DNA from: Prorocentrum cordatum
Taxonomy: Eukaryota; Sar; Dinophyceae; Prorocentrales; Prorocentraceae
Length of the DNA stretch: 34,054 bases
Direction of reading: 5' to 3'
Assembly: GCA_963575745.1 (NCBI GenBank)
Contig: CAUYUJ010003974.1
Location: 40,001 to 74,054 of the forward strand
The position numbers and the translations under genes were made by a program. This document shows, piece after piece, positions 18,521-27,406 of the stretch. A model generated the notes under the pieces. The model had not been told where the DNA came from. It saw only the letters and a list, made by a program, of their open reading frames with translations, and ran no database searches. How positions within the stretch are numbered: position 1 is the stretch's first letter; each line of letters starts with the position of its first letter.

Positions 18521-21500
18521 GTGCGCCACCGTCGTCGTGGTCCGCGATTTGTCGCTTCGCTTGAGCGCCGCTTTGGTCGCAAATCTTCCCGTCTTAATTC
18601 AGATTTTACGAGTTGCCTCAACCCGGAGTTTTCGAACCAGCTTAACTCGGATTTTTCGAGTTGCCTCAATCCGGAGTTTTCGAACCAGCTTACCTCGGAT
18701 TTTTCGAGTTGCCTCGATCCGGAGATCCCGGAATTTTCGGAGAGCCTTATTCCGGAGAGGCTGTCTGCAACCGTTTTGGAGCGCAAATTTGCAAGTAATT
18801 TTCGGCAGACTTCTCTTTTTAAGTCTGATGAAGACGAGCCGTCTTTACCTGAAGGAGGAGACCTAGGTGAAGCCGGGGTCGAACTCCCCTTCGCTTTTTC
18901 GAATTTCACCATTTTGCATTTGAGCATCCAGGGCTTTTTCTCTTCGCAGGCTGAGCTGGAAGCTCGCATTTCTCTTTTGCCTTCCCGACATTTTCGTTGA
19001 CGAAACTCGATTTGATCGAGCTTCAAGTCCCCGTTTGCATGAGTACCTTTGCATTTGTAGGAAAGACAGAAACAGCAGTGGTGGCGGCGTAGCAGTTTTT
19101 GTTTTAGAAAAGTACATTTCTCTTGTCTCACCTCTGCCTCCTTCTTCCAGTGCGGCATGTTGTTGGTTATTGTTTCATTTCGATTGTGGCCCCGTGCTTG
19201 TCGCGAATTTTTATCGCCCTCCTTGTTGCGGCGAGGTCTTCTCGATGCAATCTGCGTTTAACGAGCTGGGGGATTTAATTTCTCAAGCGATTGGAGTTTC
19301 CATAGTTGGCGATTCTAGCGCTCATAATCCGTCCTAGCTTCGACATTCTATCCGTAATGCGCCAGAGGGCACCGAAGCTGCACGCCCGTGTTCGTTCCAC
19401 GGTTTAAGACTGATTGTCCGAGGTCCTACACGGGAACGGTATCTATTAGATTTGATTCTCACTGATTTGTGCAAGTTCGCAGATGTAGCTGTTTTACCGA
19501 AAGTTGTTGACCATCCCTTTCTGCGTGTATTTCGTCTCGCGTGTGCTGGCAGTTTAATGCTTCGAATTTGAGGCGCGTGAGTGCTGACATAGACGCTGTT
19601 GATTGGAATCCTCTCTCTGGTCATCCCGATCGCGGTGCAGAGTTCCTTACTTCAGTAGTTTTCAACAGCATGCGCAAGCATGTCTCGCGAGTTTCAATCC
19701 CAGTTCAGTCGTGTCATCCCTGGCTAGCTGGTGAATGCATTGAAGCCGTCTCTGCAAAAGTGGAGGCAGCCGGCAGCGACGAGTTTCCATCCGCCGTTCG
19801 GCATTGCAGTGCTGTTTGTCTTTCAAGCAGCATTGCGATCGCATTCGTTCGAAGCTTCGCTCTCTGCCTCGGGGCTCGCAAGCTCGGTGGCGATTGTCGA
19901 ATGAATTATTTGGTAAATTGGTTAAGTCTTCGTGACCCGCCCTTCGCCGTGTGGATGGCGCTTGGGTGATTCGTGCTGACGAAAAGACTGACTTTTTTGC
20001 TTCGTCGTTTAAGGGTCGCTGGCATGTCCCGACGCTGCAGGACAATTGTTTTTCTGCGGTGGTACAGCGAGCCCCTGTGGAGCAGACTTCTTTCATCGCC
20101 GTGCGGGTTAGGCATGCAAGATTTGTTTTAAATCATTTGTTCGCGTTTTAACGTCTTGCTCGTCTTCTCTCGCCTTTCCCCTTGCACTGCTCGCCCGGTC
20201 TATTCTCGGGTTCGGAGTCTGGCCTTCTTGCTGGCGATTGCATCACATTTGTCCGTTATACAAGAAGGAGGCGATGCATGATCCGAAAAAATACAGAGGG
20301 GTTCATTTAACTTCACAACTGTCTAAGTGTGCAGAACGTATTTTCCTCTCTTTTCTCCTCCCTCGCGTCTCTCGGTCGCATCTGTTCGGCCTATTTCAAG
20401 TCGCGTGCAATCCAGGCCATGGCGCCCGAGATGCGATATCTTATTTTCTTATTACCTGGCCCCTTCTCCTCTCTAGCGGCTGCCGCGTAGGTTCGCGCTG
20501 TTCAGATGTGGCCGGCGCCTTCGACAGGGTGAAATCCGAACGACTTGTGTCGAAGTTGCGTGCTATCGGTCTTCCGACTCGCTTGCGCGATGTTTTTTGC
20601 CAGCTGGCTGGAGGCTCGCTCCGCTCGCGCCACTGTCGCAGGTGCCTGTTCTAGAATTATTGAAATTGCAGATATGGTTTTTTTCAGGGCACTGTGCTGG
20701 GCCCACCTTTTTGGAATTTATTGTTCAGTGACGCTCGGGAGGCCATCATCAGAATGTCGTTTCAAGAAATTATCGATGCTGATGATCTGAATGCTTTTCG
20801 TCCCTTTCCTCTCTCCACCTCCGATGCTGATGCGTTCGCGTCGGTGCAGCAGTGTCGGAGCTGCCTGCGTGAATGGGGCCGTGCAAACGCAGTTGTTTCT
20901 GAGCCTTCTAAAGGAAGCTTGCACATAGTCTCACGGAGCCGGCCAGCAGGAAGCACTTTCAACATTTTAGGTGTTGACTTCGACTGAAAACTTATAATGG
21001 CAGATGCGGTGCAGAGTTGCGCGCACGAGCGCGGCTGGAGGCTGCAATCATTAATGCGAACGCGGCGTTTTCACATAGACGCCAAGCTCGTCTTGTTATA
21101 TAAAGCACATATTTTATCATTCATCGAGTGCATAACTTGTGCTGTCACGCATGCCTCTAACTCCGTCTCGGCCTCTTTGGATCGCGTTCAAAGTTCGTTT
21201 CTCCGCAGTGTGGGCATTTCTGATTTAGATGCTCTCCACCACTTTAAGTTCGCTCCTTTGTGTTCTCGGAGAGACATAGCTAACGTGGGTCTCATTCACA
21301 GGACTCTTCTTGGAGCCGGCCCGGCATGTTTTAAAGAATTCTTCAAATTTGATTTGTCTCCTGCTCCCCATCCGCGCTCCTCCCAGGCATTTCCGTCACG
21401 TGGTCGATCCCTGCCCTGCTCAGGCTCCAGATTATGTAATTCGTTCCACGTTGGGTGGCGCTCGTATGTACAATCTCCTTCCCGAGAGCGTTGTTAGCGC

Positions 21501-21687
21501 CCGTGGCGTGAAAGAGTTTCAACGTCTACTGTCTGAGCTTCTGTGTCATGCCTCAGGTCAGGTTTCGTCCTGGCCACGGATGTTTTCGTGGCGTCTGCTG
21601 CTCGCTTTCCACGAAATGCGCCGCTTTCGGAACTGGCGCCCGGCGGCCTGGTGGCTTCTGCGTTGTGCCCAGGCGGTTTTTTCTTGA
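18521..21687 (+). pseudogene. LINE ORF2: endonuclease and reverse transcriptase, multiply broken
   Basis: Endonuclease (about 18895-19540): LHLSIQGFFS, then a shift near 18985, VDETRFD, RKDRNSSGGGVAVFV, YRPP, GDSSAH, a TAG at 19335, HGLRLIVRGPTRE, LLDLIL and VDHPF. Both expected catalytic Asn (NIQG and GDFN types) are Ser here. A linker follows at 19541-20200 in two frames. Reverse transcriptase (about 20200-20960): KKYRGVHLTSQLSK, SDVAGAFDRV with catalytic Asp, QGTVLGPPFWN, and the YADD box as DADDLNAFR. It is disrupted by a shift near 20590, stops, and a shift in a T-run near 20683. A TGA at 20985 and a further shift precede the end with LGGARMYNLLPESVV. The enzymes copy element RNA into nicked DNA; this copy cannot. 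Confidence 0.8.
18600..18745 (+). repeat. 48-base tandem repeat, three copies, in the LINE ORF2 N-terminus
   Basis: Three copies encode a 16-residue unit of the type SDFSSCLNPEFSNQLN in the ORF2 frame. The length is a multiple of 3, so the repeat keeps frame. Copies differ at a few positions, and the third is truncated. Confidence 0.85.
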
Positions 21688-22231
21688 GATAGCCACGACA
21701 ATTTTATTGTTTTTCTGCGTCTCTTCTTCTTCCTTCCCTTCGTCTTCGTTCTTCCTCGTTCCCGTCCTCGTTCTTTTTGTTTCCTTTGTTTTTTCTTTTC
21801 GCTGTCGTTCGTTATCCTTCCTTGTTCTCGTCTTCGTTTTCTTTTCTCTGTTCTTCGTTTCTTGCTTGGTTCGTTGCCTGCTGCTGCCGTCTCTCGTCGT
21901 TCTTCTGCCTCCTGCCCCTCCTCTTTCCGCTTCCTCTGGCCGCCTGCGTGGAGCGCAGGGCGCGCGCGCTGCGCGGTCGTCGTGCACGCGGGCTGGTGCC
22001 TTTCTCTCCCTTTTTCCCCTTGTCCTCCCTCCCTCTCTCTTTCTTCGCGTTGCTTTTCGTTGCTGCCTAAATGATATCCTTCACCTGTGTCATTCCGTAT
22101 TACTGCACCAAATTCAGCCTTGCAGTAAAAGCGCGTTTGTAGTTGCTAGAGCTTGCTAGTCAGTCTATTCTCACTCAGGGTAGTCAACTTCCCATTGCGG
22201 CTTGCAGCTGTGGGCCCTGGGTGCATTTTCC
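21688..22231. other. Pyrimidine-rich tract and LINE 3' flank
   Basis: 21700-22065 is strongly T/C-rich on the plus strand with TTCTTC and TCCCTC words. 22066-22231 is mixed sequence. No gene is recognised. The tract could be the LINE 3' untranslated region. Confidence 0.5.
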
Positions 22232-22327
22232 TGAATGTCGATTTTCGGAACCCTCTCGGAAATAATTTTCGAAAGGCTTTCCGAATCTGCTAACGCGTCT
22301 GGCTGCCGACTCCGCGGGGCCAGGGGG
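22232..22327 (+). repeat. 96-bp direct repeat, left copy
   Basis: Matches 24320-24415 with only two differences. It contains an ATG frame giving MSIFGTLSEII..., ended by a TAG in the telomeric array that starts 6 bases after it. Confidence 0.95.
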
Positions 22328-22333
22328 GGGGGG

Positions 22334-22380
22334 TAGGGTTTAGGGTTTAGGGATTAGGGTTTAGGGTTTAGGGTTTAGGG
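22334..22380 (+). repeat. Interstitial telomeric repeat TTTAGGG, left array
   Basis: Six to seven TTTAGGG units with one ATTAGGG variant, preceded by a run of G. TTTAGGG is the telomeric unit of plants, many algae and dinoflagellates. Confidence 0.95.
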
Positions 22381-23385
22381 CCTGCATAGGCGCAAGCGCG
22401 CGCTGGCTGCGATCCCCCCCACATCAAGGTTGTTGGGGGGGATCGCTGCCCAGGCCGCGCGCGCCACGGTTAGTCGCATTCCCGCCCCAGACCACCCAGA
22501 GTGAAGCCTTTTAGGGTTTAGGGCTTCTCCCCCCAACCCCCCTATCACGGGGGGCTGTCGAAGCGGCGCGCGCAGGCGATCGCCGACGCGGCGTGGCACT
22601 GCGCATCCACTTAAGCATGCGCGCAGGGCGCGTGACGTAGGCGCGTCGGCGCGTCGCCCCGTCGAAGAGGCAGCCTTTGGCGATTTCGGCGTTGAGCTTC
22701 GCCGTTGGGCTGCCGCTGGCGCAGCATGCCCATGCGTTGCCGCCTTTGCCTTCGGCACTGGGTTGTGACACTGAGCTGTGAATGCTGGGATGCGCGCGCG
22801 CGGCCGCGGCCGTGGCAATGCGCGCCGATGCGAGCACGCGCGCAGGGTGCATGGCGCTGGCGCGTCAGGCCGCCTCGTCGATGAGGCAGCCGTTTGCACC
22901 TTCGGCGTGGAGCTTCGCCGGTGGGCTGCCGCTCGCGCAGCAGTTCCACAGGGGTCCGGCATTTCCCTTCGGCATTGGAAAGCAGCACTGCGAAGGCGCT
23001 GGCGCGGCAATCCCATGGTTTCCCGCGGGCCTCGAGCGAGCGGTTGCGCCGTCGGGCTCCTCGCTGACGGCGACGCGCACGGCAGTTACATTCGCCCGCG
23101 GCTTTGGGTTTCGCCTTTGGGGTCGCCCCCCCGCTGAAGCGATTGCAATCATCGACGCAGCCGCCTTCGGCGCGACCTTCGGGCGGCTGGAGGGGGAGCG
23201 CGAGGGGGTGGGTCTGGCACCCCCTCGCTACGATGCGCGCGCATGGCTGCGGCAGCACCTCCATGGCAGAGCCCGTGGAATGCCTTGGGAGGGCCCTCTG
23301 GCAGCGCTGGGAGAGCGCCTGGAGCTTCCCCGAAGAGCCCTGGGACCTTCTGGAACCGCCTGGGCACGCTTGGGGGCGCGCGGGA
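22381..23385. other. GC-rich segment between telomeric arrays, degenerate 219-bp duplication
   Basis: No gene recognised. A short TTTAGGG dimer lies at 22510-22523. A degenerate unit recurs about 217-219 bases apart (about 22585-22770 and 22805-22990), sharing CGCGCAGGG, GAGGCAGCC, GAGCTTCGCCG and GGGCTGCCGCT. A weaker third copy may follow. On the minus strand the copies read as Cys-Ala-Ser-Gly-Ser-Pro-rich peptides without a known domain. Confidence 0.5.
22510..22523 (+). repeat. TTTAGGG dimer
   Basis: Two exact telomeric units, same strand as the two larger arrays. Confidence 0.8.
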
Positions 23386-23387
23386 GC

Positions 23388-23880
23388 GCATGGGAGCGCC
23401 GCGTGGCGCCTTGGAGCGCTTGTGGGTGCTTAAGAGCGCGTGGGAATGCTTGGGCGCCTGGGAGCACCTGGGAACGCCGGGGAGCGTTTAGGAGCGCTTC
23501 GGGGTTGTGGCAGCGCTGGGAACGCTGGGGAGCGCCTGCGAACGCTTGGGAGCGCGCCAGGAGCGTGCCGGGAGCGCTTGGGAGCGCCTGCGAGCGCCTG
23601 GGAGCGCCTGGGGGTGTGCCGGGAGCTCCTGGGAGCGCTTGGGAGCGCAGCCAGCGCGCGCCTGGGAACGCGCCTGGGAGCGTGCCGGGAGCGCCCAGGA
23701 GCGCTTGGGAGCGCTTGGGAGCGCTTGGGAGCGCCTGGGAGCGCCTGGGAGCGCTTGGGAGCGTGCCGAGAGCGCCTGGGAGCGTGCCGGGAGCGCCTGA
23801 AGCGCCGTGGAGCGCTTGGGAGCGTGCCGGGGGCGCTTGGGGAAGCTTGTAAACGCCTGGGAGCGCCTGGGGGCGCTTGG

Positions 23881-23912
<32 letters not shown>

Positions 23913-23995
23913 ACGCTTGGGAGCGTGCCGGGAGCGTGCCGGGAGCGCTTAGAGAGTCCTTGGGAGCGCCTGGAGCGTTTGGAAGCGCTTGGAGC
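23388..23995. repeat. Minisatellite with 10-base unit GGGAGCGCYT
   Basis: About 600 bases of GGGAGCGCCT/GGGAGCGCTT with GGGAGCGTGCC variants. A 10-base unit reads alike in all frames with a 30-base superperiod, so the long Trp/Glu/Arg/Leu/Gly frames (plus) and Pro/Ser/Ala/Leu frames (minus) are artefacts. Confidence 0.92.
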
Positions 23996-24068
23996 GCCGC
24001 ATGCTGTAATTTCATACGTTTGGAGCACCCAGAGAGCACCGCATGCTGTATTTTCATAGGTTTGGAGC
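23996..24068 (+). repeat. Two copies of a 33-base GCATGCTGTA..TTTCATA unit
   Basis: CCGCATGCTGTAATTTCATA and CCGCATGCTGTATTTTCATA, each followed by (C/G)GTTTGGAGC, lie about 43 bases apart at the edge of the minisatellite. Confidence 0.8.
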
Positions 24069-24290
24069 CTCAGGGGATGTAGCGACTCGTAGGGAACCCG
24101 CAGGCTGCGGCTGAGGGTTAAGGGTTCCTTTTCTTAGGAGAACACCACGGGGATGCACCGCGCGGCGTGCGAATTCCTCCTCAGCGGCTATCGCCGCTTC
24201 GTCGGTGCGGCGAACGCCGTATGGGCAGGCTCGCTGAGCGCTCGGCCAGACGCCACGGGCTACGGACGTTGCACAGCCCGTGGCTTGCAG

Positions 24291-24318
24291 TTTAGGGTTT
24301 AGGGTTTAGGGTTTAGGG
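24291..24318 (+). repeat. Interstitial telomeric repeat TTTAGGG, right array
   Basis: Four exact TTTAGGG units on the same strand as the left array, directly followed by the second 96-bp direct repeat. Confidence 0.95.
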
Positions 24319-24319
24319 T

Positions 24320-24415
24320 TGAATGTCGATTTTCGGAACCCTCTCGGACATAATTTCCGAAAGGCTTTCCGAATCTGCTAACGCGTCTGGCTGCCGACTC
24401 CGCGGGGCCAGGGGG
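24320..24415 (+). repeat. 96-bp direct repeat, right copy
   Basis: Second copy of the 22232-22327 segment. Here its ATG (24323) opens the long Gag-like frame of element C. Confidence 0.95.
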
Positions 24416-26563
24416 CCGCATTTCATCAGTCGAGGTGCTCTCCAGAGGAATGAATCCAGACAGGAACGCCCCTGCCGGAGCAGCGGGATCAGGGCCTGCG
24501 CGAGCGGGATCGGCGCCCAGGCGCCGAGAGCGTACCGAGTGGGCTCGCCGGCGCGGCTGGCCCTGCCAAGTCCCGGGCGGCCGATGGACGTCGCCAGCCT
24601 GGCCGTCGCGGCTCAGGGTGGCCCAGGTTCGCGTGACCCGTCGGCCCGAGGCGAGGGAAGCGCTGGGCCGGCAGCGCCGCCGGTCTTCGGTGGCGAGCCA
24701 GCAGAGAGGTGGCGTTTCGCCGAGATCCAGACCGTGGAGCGCCGAATCGTGCAGGTTGGCGTCGAGCGCCGCAACGACGTGGAGCTCCAGCAGCAGATCA
24801 GCACCTATGTGGCCGGCATCGTTGACCTCCAGCAGGGCAGGCGCGAGTTGGAGACCGCAGGCATGCGCTTGAGGGTCACTGAGGCAGAGCTCGAGACGGC
24901 GAGGGGCGGCCTCAGGGTCGAGTGCGACGAGGCCAAGAAGTACTTGAACCACGAGAAGCGCGAGTACGAGCAGCAGATCCGTCGCGCCCGGCATGCGGCT
25001 ACCACCCACATCCAGCAAGAGTTGCAGCGGTGCGTCGAGGAGCGCGACGCTGCGATGGTGCGGTCCAGGGATGTCCACAATGCCGAGATGCGGGTCTTGA
25101 ATGCCGAGGCCAATCACGTCTTGGTTGCAGGTCGTGCTGAGAACGAGCTGCGGTCTGAAGTCGGAGCGATTAAGAGGGCGCGAGACACGCTTCAGGCCGA
25201 GTGGACCGAGGCGACCGAGCAGGTCCAGAGCGCCGAGGCGAAGGTGCAGCAGAGAGGCATCGCAAAGGACCAGGACTCCGAGCGTCTCAAGGCGGAGGCG
25301 AGCGACCTGAATTTCAAGTTGCAGGAGGAGTCCGAGATCGCGCAGCTGGCGCGTCGGCGGCTGACTACACGTGCCCAGTCGTCGGACGCCCAGCTGCGCG
25401 GGGAGCTCAACGACGCGGCCATGAAGTGCGAGATGGTGGAGGCCGAGGCGTCCAGGCAGATCGCGGCTGCGTGGGCCGAGTGCGACATGAAGGTCGAATC
25501 AGCTCAGCACGAGGAGCGGGAACGCAAGCGAGGCGCAGATTCGGCCAGGGTAAACTTCTACGCAAGCCAGGCTTTGCACAACACCGAGAAGGAATACTAC
25601 GAGCACGAGGTCGACGAGTTGCGCGCCGAGTCCCGCGAGCTGAGGGACGAGAAGGCGGCCTTGGCGAGGGCGGCCCAGGAGCTGATGGACATCCAAGCTC
25701 CAGGATCGCATGGGCATGAGTACGCCGAAGGGCATTGGGAGCAGCAGGACGATATGGATTTCGGCAGTCGGACTGGACCAGTCGATCCAGGACCTGCGGC
25801 CCCACCAGGACTCCCGAGGCAGTCGGCGGCAACGCCGGGTGCATCGTCCCAGGGCGCTGGCATCGCCGCAGCCATGATGGAGCTCATGCGCCAGATGGCC
25901 GACCAGCAGCGTGCTGGGGCCGAGAAGCAGAGCGCGCTGCTGAAGGGGCTTACGCGCGCCCAGGAGAGCTTGGCCGAGGCGCAGCGCGAATCCCAGTCCA
26001 AGCTGAAGCCAGCGAAGCCTTCGCTCACGGGCAAGGATGCGAGCACCTCGAAAGTCGAGCTTGAGAAGTTCCGCACCTACCAGAACGAAGCGCGCCAGAA
26101 CAGCAAGGCGGTCTGGTTCGAGGGCGCGACGGAGATTGCTGAGGGCACCGCGAAGATCGAGCTCGAAGACATGATCGTTACCGAGATGGGTGGCGAGGAG
26201 GCTTTCCAGAAGCTGGTTCGTGTTCGGGACGATCCGCGATGGGACCTCTACTGGTCTCGCTACGAGCGCAGGCTGAAGAGGGCCGCCCACCTCGACGACG
26301 AACACGAGTCCAACGAGGCGGTCCGGCGCTACAGCATAGTGTCCTTGCCCAAGAACCCGGAGGGCGTTGCCAAGTTCTTGAACGAGTACACGGGCGCCAG
26401 GACCGACAAGCTGAAATACGGTCTCCTGACCGATGACGCGGAGAGCCCAATGTTGATGAGGGAGATCGAAGAATTCAAGGCGAAGATCGAAGGCAGCGCT
26501 CTGTTGATCTACTTGATGGACCTCCCTACCTTCCCGAGGCGCATGGCCAAGACAGCAGCATGA
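24323..26563 (+). CDS. Gag-like protein, N-terminal and capsid-like part
   Basis: A 746-codon frame. It opens inside the 96-bp repeat, and a more likely internal start is Met88 (24584), after which composition becomes protein-like. Residues about 130-460 are rich in Glu, Gln, Arg and Ala with a heptad-like pattern, a probable long coiled coil. A Pro/Gly-rich hinge (about 490-515) follows, then an alpha-helical part (about 580-746) with RDDPRWDLYWSRYERRL that may be capsid-like. Gag would assemble the particle that holds element RNA. The frame ends with TGA at 26561, but it continues in register to a zinc-binding end, so this stop is either a mutation or is read through. Confidence 0.6.
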   Translation: MSIFGTLSDIISERLSESANASGCRLRGARGPHFISRGALQRNESRQERPCRSSGIRACASGIGAQAPRAYRVGSPARLALPSPGRPMDVASLAVAAQGGPGSRDPSARGEGSAGPAAPPVFGGEPAERWRFAEIQTVERRIVQVGVERRNDVELQQQISTYVAGIVDLQQGRRELETAGMRLRVTEAELETARGGLRVECDEAKKYLNHEKREYEQQIRRARHAATTHIQQELQRCVEERDAAMVRSRDVHNAEMRVLNAEANHVLVAGRAENELRSEVGAIKRARDTLQAEWTEATEQVQSAEAKVQQRGIAKDQDSERLKAEASDLNFKLQEESEIAQLARRRLTTRAQSSDAQLRGELNDAAMKCEMVEAEASRQIAAAWAECDMKVESAQHEERERKRGADSARVNFYASQALHNTEKEYYEHEVDELRAESRELRDEKAALARAAQELMDIQAPGSHGHEYAEGHWEQQDDMDFGSRTGPVDPGPAAPPGLPRQSAATPGASSQGAGIAAAMMELMRQMADQQRAGAEKQSALLKGLTRAQESLAEAQRESQSKLKPAKPSLTGKDASTSKVELEKFRTYQNEARQNSKAVWFEGATEIAEGTAKIELEDMIVTEMGGEEAFQKLVRVRDDPRWDLYWSRYERRLKRAAHLDDEHESNEAVRRYSIVSLPKNPEGVAKFLNEYTGARTDKLKYGLLTDDAESPMLMREIEEFKAKIEGSALLIYLMDLPTFPRRMAKTAA

Positions 26564-27406
26564 CCATCCTGGGCCGGTGCCGCCAGTACGTCAGGGCACG
26601 AGCTCGAGTGGAGCTCCAGTCGTCCGAGACGAAGCCCAGGCAGCTGCACTTCGACCGAGCCGAACGCGAAGCAGTCGGCCGCGGCCCAGAAGGAGGCCAA
26701 GAAGCAGGAGAAGGCGAAGGTGGCGAAGGCCAAGCAGATCATCGAGAGCCTGCAAGGTGCTTCGGCGGCATCGTCAGGTTTCCCGCTCCCGCCGACTCCG
26801 ACGGCGCAGCAGCTGGACAGCCGGTGGAGGGCGGCCCGCGAGCCAGACAAGGGCAGGTCGAAGGCCGAGGCCGCGCCGCGGGCGGGCATTGGCGACTGCC
26901 CGCGTTGCAAGGGCACGCACCCCGAGTGCTCGGTCTGCCCGAATCAGAAAGCCAGCGAGGAGCAGGGCTGGGACGTCACCAAGGCGGTGAAGGACGCCAC
27001 CCCATACTGGTACAAATATTTGAAGAAGGGCCAGGCTTGCGGAGGCATGGGTCACCTCAGTCGCCACCACGCCCTCTGCTACACCGAGAAGGGCGCCAAG
27101 GAGGCGGAGGAGTACCTCAAGCAGAAGGCCGACAAGGGTGGTGGCAAAGGACGAGGTAGAGGTGGCGAGCAGGGCGGTGGTAGAGCGAACTCCAAGGGCA
27201 GAGGCGGCAATGCCCGCTTGCTCACGTTTGAGGGCTCGCACGCCACTGACCAACAAGAGCGGACGGACCGTGCCGCGAGGCTCTTGGCGTCGTTGATGAC
27301 GATGGAGACCGACAACGACATCGACAGCAACGGGGGCGAGGTCAAGTCCAAGAAGCTATTTGATATGAACCTTAATTCGAGCGAGACCTTCGACTCGGAC
27401 TTGTGA
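26564..27406 (+). CDS. Gag-like C-terminal part with Cys/His (nucleocapsid-like) motifs
   Basis: Same frame as the preceding Gag part, separated by a single TGA; the first ATG in this half is at 26720. A Lys/Ala/Glu-rich helix is followed by GDCPRCKGTHPECSVCP and, about 45 residues later, CGGMGHLSRHHALC. Both look like zinc-knuckle variants for RNA binding. A Gly/Arg-rich stretch (KGGGKGRGRGGEQGGGR) follows. It ends 30 bases inside the open pol frame, so pol is in the -1 frame relative to Gag. Confidence 0.6.
   Translation, partial: PSWAGAASTSGHELEWSSSRPRRSPGSCTSTEPNAKQSAAAQKEAKKQEKAKVAKAKQIIESLQGASAASSGFPLPPTPTAQQLDSRWRAAREPDKGRSKAEAAPRAGIGDCPRCKGTHPECSVCPNQKASEEQGWDVTKAVKDATPYWYKYLKKGQACGGMGHLSRHHALCYTEKGAKEAEEYLKQKADKGGGKGRGRGGEQGGGRANSKGRGGNARLLTFEGSHATDQQERTDRAARLLASLMTMETDNDIDSNGGEVKSKKLFDMNLNSSETFDSDL

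Larger units (their letters stand above)
16870..21690 (+). mobile_element. LINE-type non-LTR retrotransposon, near full length, inactivated
   Basis: 5' repeats, ORF1 with an RRM-like stretch, and ORF2 with an apurinic-type endonuclease, reverse transcriptase and C-terminal region appear in the canonical LINE order over about 4.8 kb. At least eight frameshifts and several stops disrupt them. Its lower GC and T-rich codon use contrast with elements A, B and C, which suggests a different age or origin. No poly(A) tail is seen; the 3' side is a pyrimidine tract. Confidence 0.8.

Noticed and set aside
22334-22380. A true chromosome end
   Set aside because: The arrays are only 4-7 units long, all on one strand, with unique sequence on both sides, so they are interstitial.
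22375-23264. Minus-strand protein of Cys/Ala/Ser/Gly-rich repeats in the telomere-flanked segment
   Set aside because: Frames differ between the copies and there is no known domain; I kept only the DNA duplication as an observation.
23228-24028. Long Pro/Ser/Ala/Leu minus-strand and Trp/Glu/Arg plus-strand frames
   Set aside because: They come from the 10-base minisatellite, which is open in all frames.
24740-25740. Host structural coiled-coil gene separate from element C
   Set aside because: The coiled-coil frame continues in register into nucleocapsid-like motifs and is followed directly by pol, so Gag is the simpler reading.
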